Numbered from the stretch's first letter, positions 1-9,345 are shown. The stretch: DNA of 56,644 bases from Aquibaculum arenosum (GCF_029222965.1 NZ_JARHUD010000012.1:1-56644); one strand, 5' to 3'. Notes: generated from the sequence alone by a model not told the origin. Made by a program: numbers and translations.

Positions 1-43
1 GCAGCCGCTCCTCCACGTCAAACAATCCCGGAGCTTTCGCCAT
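1..43 (-). CDS. IS5-family-like transposase, N-terminal fragment (runs off window)
   Basis: The complement of 41-43 is an ATG preceded by a strong ribosome site (GGAGG at about 50-54). It opens a frame reading MAKAPGLFDVEERL to the window edge. This start matches the well-known N-terminus of IS5-group transposases (xGLFDxEERLxxLSxxGDxLERL), a DDE transposase. Only 14 codons are visible, so the family call rests on this short but distinctive motif. It marks an insertion sequence whose promoter end lies between here and the 72-aa ORF at 124. Confidence 0.6.
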   Translation of the reverse strand, partial: MAKAPGLFDVEERL

Positions 44-77
44 CCCTTGCCTCCCCGCGCGTCCACCAGCCCAGTGA

Positions 78-107
78 ATCATAAACAGGCCAGCGCTGTG
101 AGGTTAA
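78..107 (-). promoter_or_regulatory. Possible promoter of the IS5-like transposase
   Basis: On the minus strand TTAACC (102-107) and TATGAT (78-83) are separated by 18 bases, 4/6 and 5/6 matches to the sigma-70 consensus. The position is right for driving the transposase starting at 43. Judged by eye only. Confidence 0.35.
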
Positions 108-123
108 TAGAGGTGCCCAGCTC

Positions 124-342
124 ATGCCTGAACTCGTGGGACGGATCGTTTTTGTGCAGGAGGGGCGCTTTCGTCTGGTGTGTGCTCAGGGGCGAGTGAT
201 GCTTTTTCTGCTCTCTCCGCAGGCCCCGTTGGAACCGCAAGATCTGGTGGCGCTGCTGCAGGAGGGCGGGCCAGTTACTGTGCATTTCCATCAGCGTTCC
301 GGCTTGATTGCTGGAATTGCACATAACGTTGCGAAACATTAG
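124..342 (+). CDS. Small conserved-looking protein upstream of a formate dehydrogenase fragment
   Basis: A 72-residue protein beginning MPELVGRIVFVQEGRF, with a beta-rich, OB-like look and no membrane segment or metal motif. Its stop is two bases before the GTG start of the formate dehydrogenase fragment, so the two were probably co-transcribed. From memory, short proteins of this kind sit directly upstream of some proteobacterial formate dehydrogenase genes; I do not know a function. A possible ribosome site (GAGGTG) lies about 8 bases before the ATG. The IS5-like element lies immediately upstream, so the native promoter may have been lost. Confidence 0.55.
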   Translation: MPELVGRIVFVQEGRFRLVCAQGRVMLFLLSPQAPLEPQDLVALLQEGGPVTVHFHQRSGLIAGIAHNVAKH

Positions 343-344
343 CC

Positions 345-743
345 GTGACCTCCCAAGGCCGAACGCTGCCGAAGCGCCTCGAGGATTTCTTGCGCAACTG
401 GTCGCTGCCTCGCCAGTTTGCCGGTGAGGACGCTGCCTCCGAAGCGGCTCAGAGCGAGGGCTCAAAGGGCTTGCGGCCGCGCCTGGAGGAGGCCGATCGC
501 ATTGGCACGAGCATCTGCCCCTACTGCGCCGTCGGCTGTGCACAACTCGTATATGCTAAGGATAACCAGGTGCTGCATGTGGAAGGCGATCCGCGCAGCC
601 CGATCAATCAGGGAACGCTCTGCCCCAAGGGCGCCGCCACCGCCAGCCTTCTGGCCAACCCTGACCGCCTGACCACGGCATGTGGCGGTCGCACTCTTTG
701 CTATGGGAGCCGGGCTGGCCGCTGGCGGATTTGTCGCGCGTGA
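345..743 (+). pseudogene. Formate dehydrogenase alpha subunit, 5' fragment
   Basis: Begins with GTG. Residues ~55-110 carry the N-terminal [4Fe-4S] domain of molybdopterin formate dehydrogenases: C-P-Y-C-x-V-G-C, then GDPRSPIN and GTLCPKG, then NPDRLTT. An intact alpha subunit is roughly 900-1000 residues; this frame stops after 132. Homology ends near 680, where the frame runs into 20 unrelated residues. Another frame across 681-742 reads as a hydrophobic tail ending VAREVERRR-stop, which looks like the 3' end of a different membrane protein. This suggests a deletion junction, not a single point mutation. The molybdenum site and catalytic residues are absent, so it cannot be an active enzyme. 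Confidence 0.75.
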
Positions 744-958
744 AGTCGAGCGGCGTCGGTAGCCGATGGTGCAAAGCTTTCGAAGCTGGTGTCAGTGCAT
801 CGATCGGTCTTGGTTGTGCCACCTCAATCCTGACGAGCCTGGCTGCCTGATGGGTTCTAGCCAGGACCAGAGGCGGCACGGGCACTGACCCTGCATTCGA
901 TGTGCTTGCCGCCGGTCATCTGAGAGCCGGTCATCTGAAAACGGGAGCAAGACGGACG

Positions 959-2500
959 ATGAACCAGGCCCAAGTACAGAAATCCAATGTCTTTTGGTTC
1001 GATAGTGCTGCGTCCCGCAGTCACGCCGTCTTGTCAGAAAACATATCCGTGGACGTTGCCATTGTCGGCGCGGGAATGGCCGGTTTGCATTGCGCTTGGG
1101 CACTTAGAAATGCTGGCCTGCGGGTCGCGGTGCTCGAGGCGCGGCAGATTGGCGGGCAAGCAACCGGCCGCTCCACTGCGAAGGTCACGTCCCAGCATGG
1201 GCTTCGTTACGCAAGCCTGGAGCGCAACCTCAGCGTCGATCGGGCAGCGCTTTACGCACGAGAAAACGAAGGGGCTTTGCAGTTGATAGCTGAAGCGTGC
1301 AGCCAAATCGGCTCCGCTGCTCAATTTGAACGACAAAACGCCTTCATCTACGCGACGAGCGAGCAGGAGGTGGAAGGTCTCGAGCGCGAGTTGGAAGCTG
1401 CCCGGAGGGCGGGCATCGACGCCACGATTGAGCGCCAGGCCTCCGCGCCGATCACCGCCGAAGCCTGGCTGAAGTTTCCGCAGCAGGCGCAGATCGACCC
1501 CTTCGGCTACCTCCAAGGCCTTGCCGGGCTTCTGGCCGGTAATCTGCGCATCTTTGAGCATAGCCGCGTGGTAAACATCGAAACTGGCAGTCCCTGCGTG
1601 CTGGAGGTGAACGATTGTGAGGTTCGGGCTGGATGCGTGGTGGTGACCACGCACATGCCGATCGTCAGCGAAAAGCACTACTTTGCGAAGGCTTATCCCT
1701 TCGCGCACGTAGTCGCTGCTGCGCCTCTTTCAGAGGACATTGCCGTTGATGGTATGTTCAAGAGCGCCGGCAGCCCCAGCATCTCCTTCCGTACAGCAAA
1801 GCGTGGCGGCCAGAGCTTTATTGTTGCGGCCGGCAGGGAATACCGTCCGGGCGTCCCGGCAGAGCAGCAGCACGCAACCGAGGAGCTCTGCCAGTTTCTG
1901 CAGCGGTATTTCAACATCGACACACCTTCCCATCTCTGGACGAACGAGGATTTTCGGCCGATGGATGGCATGGCCTTCGTCGGAAGAGTTGATGACAAGG
2001 AGCCGAATCTCTACGTGGCGACTGGATTTGATGCCTGGGGCCTCACCCAAGGGGCCTTGGCCGGTGAAGTGCTCGCGGCCGCGATTCTGGGATCGGACCA
2101 TCCCGCAGCCCCGCTCTACGACGCCGCGCGCCTGAAACCCTTGGCGGGCGGCGCGCGATTCCTGAAGGAGAACACCAAGGCGGGTTTGCACATGGCCGGT
2201 GACCGTCTCTTCGGCCGCAAGACGCACCGCTTAAGCGCAATACCTCCCGGAGAGGGAGGTATAATCAAACAAGGCAGTGAACTGCTGGCGGTTCGAAGGG
2301 AACCGTCCGGGAAACTGCAAGCTCTGAGCGCAATCTGCACCCATTTGGGCTGCGTGGTTGATTGGAACGCGATCGACCGCACATGGGATTGCCCCTGTCA
2401 CGGCTCGCGTTTCGACGAGGATGGTGCAGTAATCGCAGGACCAGCGACCTCGCGGCTCGAGCCTCGGGTGCTGACCGAGGATGAAGCGGACGAGCTATGA
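959..2500 (+). CDS. FAD-dependent oxidoreductase fused to C-terminal Rieske [2Fe-2S] domain
   Basis: About 513 residues from the ATG at 959 (an in-frame GTG at 902 is a weaker alternative). The N-terminal dinucleotide site is VAIVGAGMAGL near residue 31, typical of the DAO/glycine-oxidase-like FAD fold. The end of the FAD domain carries DGMAFVGR and ATGFDAWGLTQG. The last ~90 residues form a Rieske domain: C-T-H-L-G-C, then C-P-C-H-G-S-R-F. This architecture is known in YhfW-like proteins, where the FAD domain is thought to pass electrons to or from the Rieske cluster; the substrate is unknown. It has no signal peptide, so it is cytoplasmic. It stands alone between the formate dehydrogenase remnant and the ABC cluster, and its stop overlaps a short ORF by ATGA. 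Confidence 0.85.
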   Translation: MNQAQVQKSNVFWFDSAASRSHAVLSENISVDVAIVGAGMAGLHCAWALRNAGLRVAVLEARQIGGQATGRSTAKVTSQHGLRYASLERNLSVDRAALYARENEGALQLIAEACSQIGSAAQFERQNAFIYATSEQEVEGLERELEAARRAGIDATIERQASAPITAEAWLKFPQQAQIDPFGYLQGLAGLLAGNLRIFEHSRVVNIETGSPCVLEVNDCEVRAGCVVVTTHMPIVSEKHYFAKAYPFAHVVAAAPLSEDIAVDGMFKSAGSPSISFRTAKRGGQSFIVAAGREYRPGVPAEQQHATEELCQFLQRYFNIDTPSHLWTNEDFRPMDGMAFVGRVDDKEPNLYVATGFDAWGLTQGALAGEVLAAAILGSDHPAAPLYDAARLKPLAGGARFLKENTKAGLHMAGDRLFGRKTHRLSAIPPGEGGIIKQGSELLAVRREPSGKLQALSAICTHLGCVVDWNAIDRTWDCPCHGSRFDEDGAVIAGPATSRLEPRVLTEDEADEL

Positions 2501-2604
2501 GGTCGCTGCTGAGGATGGCGCTGCTATCGACAGCGGCGATGGCTGGCCAATCGTCCGCTGCACCCCTCGCGGAAAACCAAAAACGGTGGCTTAGAGCGCT
2601 ATGA
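2497..2604 (+). pseudogene. Short ORF with signal-peptide-like start, probable gene remnant
   Basis: ATG overlaps the stop of the FAD/Rieske gene (ATGA), usual for a translationally coupled partner. The 35 codons start MRSLLRMALLSTAAMAGQSSA, which resembles a Sec signal peptide, then stop after about a dozen further residues. The likely explanation is the truncated 5' end of an exported partner such as a cytochrome or periplasmic protein, but nothing beyond the signal remains. The following 184 bases to 2788 hold no gene I can support. Confidence 0.3.
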
Positions 2605-2788
2605 TTCCAAGGACTTAGAGAAGGTATGGCGGAGGGAAGGGGGCTGTGGTCGAACCTTCTCTCTGCAGAACGTCCACAGCAGAGCGTCTCCCGCTACACG
2701 TCGAACGCCCAGCGGCTGCAGCGTTTCAAGCCGGCCAAGCGCGGGAAGTTTCTTTTGCTGGAATGAGCCCGATTAGACGCATAAACTC

Positions 2789-3679
2789 TTAAACGAGCGC
2801 ATTGTCATCCTTACGGATGGCGGACATTAGCTCAAGTATGCGACGCGCGCGGTAAACGATGGGATAGTCAATAAACTTGCCGTCCACTTGCAGCGCTGCG
2901 GATCCATCAGCCTCCGCAGCATCGAAAGCCGCGATGATGCGCTCAGCGTATGCTACCTCGTCGGCGCTCGGCGAAAACACGTCGTTGATGACGGCGATCT
3001 GCGAAGGGTGAATACCCATCTTTCCTTGGAAGCCCATCCGAAGGACCATTTCGGCCGACTGCCGAAGGCCTTCCTGGTCCTGTAAATCAACCCAGACCGA
3101 ATCGAGCGGCGGCTCAAGGCCGGCTGCGCGGGACGTAGCAACGAGGCGACTACGTGCATACTCCAGTTCTCGCTCATTGGCGCTCCAGGTCAGATTCATG
3201 TCGAACGTAAAATCGCCTGCGCCAAATGCTATGCGTCGGACCCGGCGGCTGCCGGCCCGCGCTATCTCCTCAACTGCCATGAGACCTTTCCCCGTCTCTA
3301 CGATGGGGATAATGTCGATGCAGCCTATTGGCATGCTTGCCCGCCGCTCGAGCTGGCTGATAAGCCAGTCGACGGTCAGCAACCCATCAGCAGACTCAAC
3401 TTTTGGGAGTACAATGCCGTCCAAGCCCGGGCCGACTATATTAACAAGATCATCGTAGCAGAATTCGGTATCAATCGCGTTCACGCGCACGTAGGCGAGG
3501 CAGGGCCTGGAGCGCTGCAAGGCCGTTACGGCCATAGTACGCGCCTTGGGCTTCTCCGTGACAGCTACCGCGTCCTCAAGGTCGAGGATGGCCGCATCGG
3601 CGCCGAGCATAAACACCTTTTCTACCCGGCGCGGGTGGTTGGCCGGGGAAAACAGGAAACTCCGGAGAGGTCTATTCAT
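2789..3679 (-). CDS. CitE-like (HpcH/HpaI) acyl-CoA lyase
   Basis: 296 residues, normal for the citrate lyase beta / malyl-CoA lyase family, a TIM barrel that cleaves or forms beta-hydroxyacyl-CoA bonds using Mg2+. Seen: RSFLFSPAN at 6-14, LDLEDAV at 32-38, YVRVN with Arg66, the metal ligand Glu in IPIVETG (E128), Asp156 in FGAGDF, and GIHPSQI at 222-228. It is the last gene of the minus-strand cluster, 29 bases after the permease gene. A second, clearly different CitE-like protein is encoded at 10566. Because the cluster also has a CoA-transferase and an ABC importer, a citramalyl-CoA, malyl-CoA or related lyase reaction is likely; the exact substrate is not readable. Confidence 0.88.
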   Translation of the reverse strand: MNRPLRSFLFSPANHPRRVEKVFMLGADAAILDLEDAVAVTEKPKARTMAVTALQRSRPCLAYVRVNAIDTEFCYDDLVNIVGPGLDGIVLPKVESADGLLTVDWLISQLERRASMPIGCIDIIPIVETGKGLMAVEEIARAGSRRVRRIAFGAGDFTFDMNLTWSANERELEYARSRLVATSRAAGLEPPLDSVWVDLQDQEGLRQSAEMVLRMGFQGKMGIHPSQIAVINDVFSPSADEVAYAERIIAAFDAAEADGSAALQVDGKFIDYPIVYRARRILELMSAIRKDDNALV

Positions 3680-3708
3680 AACTGATTCCCTTATCGCGTG
3701 GCAGCCGT

Positions 3709-4611
3709 CTAGGCTTTGAACTTAGGGTCGAGGAAGTCACGAAGGCTATCGCCGAAGAGATTGAACGCGAACACGGCCAGGCTGATCGCTAGTCCGGGAA
3801 AGAGAACCAGCCATGGAGCCTCTCGGTAGAAATCGGCATTGTTGCCGGAGAGCATAAGGCCCCAGGCTGGTGTCGGCTCCGTTACACCGAGACCAAGGAA
3901 AGATAGAGAAGCCTCAAGTAAGATCGCTTGGGCGATAAACGCGGTTAGCAGAATAAGATACGGCGCCATTACATTCGGCAACATGTGTCTCAAGACAATT
4001 CTAGCATGAGAAAAGCCTGCGGTACGCGCAGCGTCAATGTACGGCAGCTCGCGGATAGATAGCGCGGCGGACCTAGTCACGCGCGCCACTTTGGGTATGA
4101 TCGGAATAGCGATCGCCAAGACGAGGTTGATGTCTATTCCGAGCCAGAGGTTGCGCCCTAGTATCGCAACCATGACCATCGCAAGAATAATAATGGGAAA
4201 CGAAAGAAGTATGTCGATTAGTCGTTGGATAGCCATGTCGGTTTTCCCGCCGAAATATGCGGAGGCTACGCCGATGAGCGCGCCGACGCTCGAGCCCAGA
4301 AACGAGGACACCAGTCCGATAACCAGCGCGGTCCGAGCACCATAGATTATGCGGCTCAGGACGTCCCTGCCGTAGGCATCGGTTCCGAATGGGTGCTCCA
4401 GCGTGGGTGGCGCGAGCATAGCCATGTAGTTCATCGTGACAGGGTCGTGGGGAGCCACCGACTCAGCAAAGATGCCTGCAATCATCATTATCATGATCAC
4501 TATTAGCCCAGCGGATCCCATAGGCTGTGTGGTAACGAACAGCATGATCTGCCCGCGCTGGCGCCTCGGCGCGTCCACCACCTTCGTGGTGGGCGAAGAG
4601 ATGTCTGCCAT
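3709..4611 (-). CDS. ABC transporter permease, DppC/OppC type
   Basis: 300 residues from the ATG at 4611, which has AGGGGA a few bases upstream. An in-frame GTG at 4623 overlaps the upstream stop but is less likely. The protein has a first membrane segment near residues 30-50, a periplasmic stretch with HPFGTDxxGRDVLSR, and five further segments. The EAA-like loop (AARTAGFSHARIVLRHMLPN) contacts the ATPase. It ends GDSLRDFLDPKFK, the usual DppC tail. It pairs with the DppB-like permease encoded just upstream to form the channel of a peptide/opine-type importer in the inner membrane. Confidence 0.93.
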   Translation of the reverse strand: MADISSPTTKVVDAPRRQRGQIMLFVTTQPMGSAGLIVIMIMMIAGIFAESVAPHDPVTMNYMAMLAPPTLEHPFGTDAYGRDVLSRIIYGARTALVIGLVSSFLGSSVGALIGVASAYFGGKTDMAIQRLIDILLSFPIIILAMVMVAILGRNLWLGIDINLVLAIAIPIIPKVARVTRSAALSIRELPYIDAARTAGFSHARIVLRHMLPNVMAPYLILLTAFIAQAILLEASLSFLGLGVTEPTPAWGLMLSGNNADFYREAPWLVLFPGLAISLAVFAFNLFGDSLRDFLDPKFKA

Positions 4612-4619
4612 AAGTCCCC

Positions 4620-5573
4620 TCACTGAAACCTGATGCGCGGATCGAGTAATGCATATAATACGTCGATCAGTAAGTTGATCATCACAAATATTAGTGCGAT
4701 AAGCATTACAATTCCCTGGATTAAAGTAAAATCATTGTTGGCTGCGGCTTGCACAAACAGACGGCCAATACCATTAAGATTGAAAACCTGCTCAGTCACC
4801 ACCAGCCCCCCGAGTAGAAACGCGAACTCTAGCCCGACGACGGTTATAGTTGGCAACATCGCATTTCGCATCGCATGGCGCGCAACCACCACCCTCTCGA
4901 AGAGGCCCTTAGCGCGGGCGGTGCGGATATAGTCCTCCTGCATGACTTCGATGATGGAGGAGCGCATCATTCGCGCGACAACAGCGGAGTAGCGAATGCC
5001 GATCACCAGCGCTGGCCAGATGAGAAGCGATATGTTGGCTATCGGGTCTTCCCAGAATGGCTTGTAGCCGAGCGGCGGCAGCCAGTCGAACCAAAGCAAA
5101 AGCATCATGATTACAAGCATGCCAAGCCAGAACGACGGCACGGCTAAACCAGCCATAGTGACAATGCGTAATGTGTAGTCAAGCCAACTTCCCCTATACA
5201 GCGCAGAGAGCGTGCCCATTGGCAATGCTACAAAGACGGCGATCACCGTCGCCATAAGTGCAACCTGAAAGGTCAGCGGCAAACGTGTAGCGATCTCGTC
5301 GTAAACCGGCCTGTTCGTCCACATTGAACGTCCGAGATCACCAGTGGTAAGCCCCACAAGCCAATCGCCGAGTTGGGCCGCCAGTGGCTTGTCGAGGCCC
5401 AACCGCGCGCGCTCCGCCTCCAACGCTTGCTGACTTACCACAGCGCCATCAGCGCTCAACTTGATCTCGACGATGTCGCCCGGCAGCACACGCAACATAA
5501 AGAAGACGAGTAGCGCGACCCCAAGTAGTGTGGGAATCATCAAGAGCAGGCGCTTAAGCAGATAGGTAACCAT
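4620..5573 (-). CDS. ABC transporter permease, DppB/OppB type
   Basis: 317 residues from the ATG at 5573; the longer upstream frame lies inside the ATPase gene and lacks family similarity. It starts MVTYLLKRLLLMIPTLLGV, the typical DppB N-terminal helix, followed by DLGRS and a conserved EAA loop (DYIRTARAKGL). It ends LYALLDPRIRF as usual. The stop lies 9 bases before the DppC-like ATG and the start is four bases after the ATPase stop, so all three are one transcript. Confidence 0.93.
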   Translation of the reverse strand: MVTYLLKRLLLMIPTLLGVALLVFFMLRVLPGDIVEIKLSADGAVVSQQALEAERARLGLDKPLAAQLGDWLVGLTTGDLGRSMWTNRPVYDEIATRLPLTFQVALMATVIAVFVALPMGTLSALYRGSWLDYTLRIVTMAGLAVPSFWLGMLVIMMLLLWFDWLPPLGYKPFWEDPIANISLLIWPALVIGIRYSAVVARMMRSSIIEVMQEDYIRTARAKGLFERVVVARHAMRNAMLPTITVVGLEFAFLLGGLVVTEQVFNLNGIGRLFVQAAANNDFTLIQGIVMLIALIFVMINLLIDVLYALLDPRIRFQ

Positions 5574-5577
5574 AGAA

Positions 5578-7647
5578 TTAAACCTTGATGCAGGCCGCGC
5601 GGTGCCCGGGAGACAACTCGCGCAGTTCCGGAACGACCTCACGGCATGCGGCGCTCGCCAATGGGCACCGCGTATGGAAAACGCAGCCAGGGACCTGATT
5701 CAGCGGCGAAGGTAACTCGCCGGTTAGTGCTCGTGGCTTCCGGGATTTTTCGATAGCAGGATCAGGGATCGGTGCGGCGTCGAGCAGCGCTCGGGTGTAA
5801 GGGTGCTGGGGGTTGGCGTAGAGTTCGTCTCGCTTGGCGACTTCTACAATACGTCCGAGATACATGACCGCAACGCGGGTGGAGATATGCCTGACCACAG
5901 CTAGATCGTGGGCAACGAAGAGGTAAGTGAGGCCCAACCGCTGCTGGAGGTCTTCCAGCAAGTTTATGATCTGGCCCTGTATAGAGACATCTAGCGCCGA
6001 TACGGGCTCATCACACACGATGACGTCAGGCTGCATGGCCAACGCGCGTGCAATGCCCGCGCGTTGGCGTTGCCCGCCCGAAAGCTCGTGTGGGTAGCGT
6101 TCCGACATGTAGTCGAATAGGCCGACGTGGCGGAGTAGTTCAGTCACGCGTGCGGCAGCTGCCGCACGGTTCGGCTCTAACCGGTACACGAGTAACGGCT
6201 CGGCGATGATCTGGCCTATGGTCATCCGCGGGTTGAGCGAGGCGTAGGGGTCTTGAAAGATGACTTGGATCGCCCGGCGGGCATCGCGCGCACTCCGTCG
6301 AGATCCAAGAGGCAGGGGAGCGCCATTGAAAAGAATGTCACCTTCCGTCGGCTCCTCAAGACCCAGGAGTATCCGACCTACAGTCGATTTTCCGCAACCA
6401 GACTCGCCGACTAACCCTAGCGTCTCTCCGGGACCGATCTCAAAGGAAACGCCGTCCACGGCTCTCACCAGAGAGGTCGCCGAGCGCAAGAAGCCGCCAC
6501 TCGAAACCTTGAAATGCTTGTGCAGATTGCGCACGACAATGTGAGGAGCAACATCAACCTCTTCCGCTGCGTCATGGTCTGGTATGGCGGGCTGAGGTTT
6601 CAGTGCTAGATCGCCACGCAACAACTCGCGCGAGCGCCAACAAGCTGAGCGACACCCAGGCTCAACTTCGACCAGTGGCGGCTCCTCGTTACACTGCTGA
6701 ATGCGGAACGGGCAGCGAGGTGCGAAGCGACATCCGAGCGGCGGATCAAGTAGGTTGGGCGGCGATCCCTCGATAGTCGCGAGTTTGTGATCGCGCCTTT
6801 GGTCGAGGCGGGGTACTGAACTCAGAAGCGACAGGGTGTAGGGGTGAAGCGGCCGGCCGAATAACGCACCGGCGCGGGCCTGCTCGATCTGCCGGCCTGC
6901 ATACATCACGTTCACCCGGTCAGCATAACGGGCGACAATTCCTAGATTGTGCGTAATGATTATTAGAGCGATGTTCAGCTGCCGCGACAGATCCCGCATA
7001 AGCTCCAGGATCTGCGCCTGTATTGTGACGTCTAGCGCTGTGGTTGGCTCGTCGGCGATGATGAGTTTTGGGTTGCAGCTAAGGCCAATGGCAATCATGA
7101 CGCGCTGGCGCATACCGCCAGAAAACTGATGTGGATACTGATTGAGACGGCGCTCAGGATCAGTAATGCCGACGAGACGGAGCAATTCGAGAGCTCTGCC
7201 GCGCGCCTCCTGAACTGTCATGTTCAAGTGTGTGAGTAGAGGCTCCATGATCTGGACACCGATGGTTAACACCGGGTTGAGTGAAGTCATGGGCTCTTGA
7301 AAAATCATCGAGACATCGCGCCCGCGATGCTCACGCATCTGCGCATCACTTAAATCCAGTAGATTTTGACCCTCGAACAGTATGCGTCCAGCCGTAACTC
7401 GGCCGGCGGGTTTCGGGAGCAAGCCCATGATCGCGAGCGACGATACTGATTTTCCGCAGCCACTCTCACCCACCAAGGCCACAATCTCGCCGGGCCAGAC
7501 CTTGTAGCTCACTCCCTCCACCGCACGAAGGGTCCCGCGCGATGTCACGAACTCGACGTTGAGATTCTCTACGCTGAGAAGCGGCTCGGATTGCTCCACA
7601 AGCGGGCCTGTTTCCGCTCGATAGAGGTTCTGGGAGTCAATAGTCAT
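5578..7647 (-). CDS. Fused double ATP-binding subunit of Dpp/Opp-type ABC importer (DppD-DppF fusion)
   Basis: 689 residues holding two complete ABC ATPases. First half: Walker A GESGCGKS at 60-67, signature FSGGMRQ at 175, Walker B LIIADEP at 195. Second half: Walker A GESGCGKS at 414-421, signature LSGGQRQ at 522, Walker B VIVCDEP at 542. Each half is followed by an oligopeptide-type C-terminal cysteine motif (CRFAPRCPF near 306; CVFHTRCPL near the C-terminus). In most DppD/DppF proteins the halves are separate genes; the fused form is known (GsiA-like). It energises import through the two permeases encoded downstream. Confidence 0.93.
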   Translation of the reverse strand: MTIDSQNLYRAETGPLVEQSEPLLSVENLNVEFVTSRGTLRAVEGVSYKVWPGEIVALVGESGCGKSVSSLAIMGLLPKPAGRVTAGRILFEGQNLLDLSDAQMREHRGRDVSMIFQEPMTSLNPVLTIGVQIMEPLLTHLNMTVQEARGRALELLRLVGITDPERRLNQYPHQFSGGMRQRVMIAIGLSCNPKLIIADEPTTALDVTIQAQILELMRDLSRQLNIALIIITHNLGIVARYADRVNVMYAGRQIEQARAGALFGRPLHPYTLSLLSSVPRLDQRRDHKLATIEGSPPNLLDPPLGCRFAPRCPFRIQQCNEEPPLVEVEPGCRSACWRSRELLRGDLALKPQPAIPDHDAAEEVDVAPHIVVRNLHKHFKVSSGGFLRSATSLVRAVDGVSFEIGPGETLGLVGESGCGKSTVGRILLGLEEPTEGDILFNGAPLPLGSRRSARDARRAIQVIFQDPYASLNPRMTIGQIIAEPLLVYRLEPNRAAAAARVTELLRHVGLFDYMSERYPHELSGGQRQRAGIARALAMQPDVIVCDEPVSALDVSIQGQIINLLEDLQQRLGLTYLFVAHDLAVVRHISTRVAVMYLGRIVEVAKRDELYANPQHPYTRALLDAAPIPDPAIEKSRKPRALTGELPSPLNQVPGCVFHTRCPLASAACREVVPELRELSPGHRAACIKV

Positions 7648-7676
7648 CGCGGGTGCCTGTGCGCTTTTGCATAATT

Positions 7677-7710
7677 GGGCGGCACGCGCAGATGTCAGCG
7701 CGCGCCGCCC
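7677..7710 (-). promoter_or_regulatory. Stem-loop after the binding-protein gene
   Basis: GGGCGGC (7677-7683) pairs with GCCGCCC (7704-7710), with further GC pairing inside. It lies between the binding-protein stop and the ATPase start and has no T-run, so it is more likely an mRNA-stabilising or partial-termination hairpin that raises binding-protein output than a full terminator. Confidence 0.5.
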
Positions 7711-7722
7711 ATGTTTTGAAAT

Positions 7723-9303
7723 CTACTTGTCGAGCCAAACAGAACGCAGGTCTTGGTTTACCATGTGGCTCGGGAGGGCATTCCATCCTTTGACCTCGCT
7801 CGCCAATGCGACGTTGCGACCACCCCAGAAGCCAGGGGAGGAGTATGCCTCTGTGAGCAAATGGCTCTCCAGTTCGTTCACGAGTTCAGCCCGACGCTCA
7901 GGGTCAACCTCGCGCTTCTGCTTCTCGTAGAGTTCATCGACCTTGCGGTCGATGGCGCGTGACGTGTTCGCCGGAAATTTGTCATGCGAGAGGAAGCGGT
8001 TGAGCTGAACCGACGGGTCGTCATTCCATTCCCCGGCCGAATCAATCAGTACCTCAAACGCACCCGACAGACGGGATGTCGCCCACTGCGCTGTGTCCAA
8101 CTGTCTGTGCTCAACGCTCACCCCGATTTGTCTCCATTGGTCGATTAGAAAGAGGCCGAGCGGCACGAACGGAGGCGTGGAGCGGTTGGTGAGGGTGAAG
8201 GAGAGGTTCTCAATGCCAGCTTCCTGCAGAAGTCGCTTCGCCTCCTCGCGCGCAGCCTCCATGTCCCGCGCAAAGCCAGGTAACGATTCTAGCTCCTCAT
8301 CACTGAGGGACATGGCCGAGCCCGGTCGCGTCAGACCGCCTACATGTTGCAGGAACGTTATGCGCGACATGGGCTCGATCCCGCCCCAGCGGTCAATGGC
8401 CATGGTCAGCGCCTGGCGCACCCGGACATCGTCAAACGGCGGCTCTTCGGTGTTGAACGTTATGAAGAAGAATGCCAACCAGCCGCCCTCGATGAACTCG
8501 ACTTCGTCGCCTCGTGCCTCTTTGACCCGTTCAGCGTCGGCGGGTGCCAGTCCACGAAACTCTGCTTGCACTTGATTACCAGAGAGCGCGTTCACCAGAG
8601 CGCTATTTGTCATGACAATCCCTCGAAACCCGTCGAGGTAGGGCATATCTGGATGATAGTATTCGTCAAAGCGGCTGCCTTCCCAGTGTGCTCCTGAGGC
8701 GTGTTCGACGAAGCGGAAGGGGCCGGTTCCAAGGATGTTCTCCACCGGAAAACGCTGATCGTCCTCCAGCTTCGCTGCTGCGTACACGCAGTTCCAGGGA
8801 CTGGCAAAATTTGAGAGCATGCCAGCGTTGGGCTGAGATAACGTCATAACCACAGTGTGGTTGTCTGGTGTCTCTATGGTTTCGATGTCGTCGTAAAGCG
8901 CCTGACGAACTGAGACTACGCCTTCCGGCGGATTTCGTATGCGGTCATAAGTCGACTTGATGTCGGCCGCAGTGAGTGGGGTGCCATCGTGGAACGTAAC
9001 GCCTTTACGGATGTGGAAGGTGTAGACCAGTCCGTCATCTGAAACTTCCCAGTTCTCCGCGAGGTCGCCCTCCAGCTCGGGATAATTCTCGGAATTGAAG
9101 CGTAAGAGGAGCGAATAATGCGGTGCAAGGTAGTGTAACTCTTGAAAGGAAACGGCCGCGTGGCAGTCATACGTTGAGGGTTCTCCGAGCACCGCATAAG
9201 TTAATGTGCCGCCCGCTTGGGGCTCGGAGGCAGTCGCGGCGGTCGGGGACAATGCCGCAAGCCCAAAAATTAGCGATACTGCGCTTAATAATCCTGATCT
9301 CAT
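7723..9303 (-). CDS. ABC transporter substrate-binding protein, family 5 (Dpp/Opp type)
   Basis: 526 residues from the ATG at 9303, chosen because GGAGGA lies directly upstream; the GTG at 9315 is part of that ribosome site. Residues 1-26 form a Sec signal ending ATAS, and the mature protein is periplasmic. Family-5 hallmarks are GGTLTYAVLGEPSTYD near the N-terminus, LAENWEVSDDGLVYTFHIRKG, and FHDGTPLTAADI. This family captures peptides, opines, or other organic solutes; neighbouring CoA enzymes suggest an organic acid or a conjugate of one. It is encoded just before the ATPase and permease genes. Confidence 0.93.
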   Translation of the reverse strand: MRSGLLSAVSLIFGLAALSPTAATASEPQAGGTLTYAVLGEPSTYDCHAAVSFQELHYLAPHYSLLLRFNSENYPELEGDLAENWEVSDDGLVYTFHIRKGVTFHDGTPLTAADIKSTYDRIRNPPEGVVSVRQALYDDIETIETPDNHTVVMTLSQPNAGMLSNFASPWNCVYAAAKLEDDQRFPVENILGTGPFRFVEHASGAHWEGSRFDEYYHPDMPYLDGFRGIVMTNSALVNALSGNQVQAEFRGLAPADAERVKEARGDEVEFIEGGWLAFFFITFNTEEPPFDDVRVRQALTMAIDRWGGIEPMSRITFLQHVGGLTRPGSAMSLSDEELESLPGFARDMEAAREEAKRLLQEAGIENLSFTLTNRSTPPFVPLGLFLIDQWRQIGVSVEHRQLDTAQWATSRLSGAFEVLIDSAGEWNDDPSVQLNRFLSHDKFPANTSRAIDRKVDELYEKQKREVDPERRAELVNELESHLLTEAYSSPGFWGGRNVALASEVKGWNALPSHMVNQDLRSVWLDK

Positions 9304-9345
9304 TGTTTCCTCCACTTGTTACGAATTATTGGATTACTTCTATGT

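Noticed and set aside
744-958. Plus-strand frames running across the fdh remnant toward the FAD gene
   Set aside because: No start with a ribosome site and no similarity; treated as intergenic.
2626-2766. 46-codon plus-strand ORF ending FKPAKRGKFLLLE-stop
   Set aside because: Possible but short, no clear ribosome site and no recognised family; may be a gene tail in a rearranged gap.
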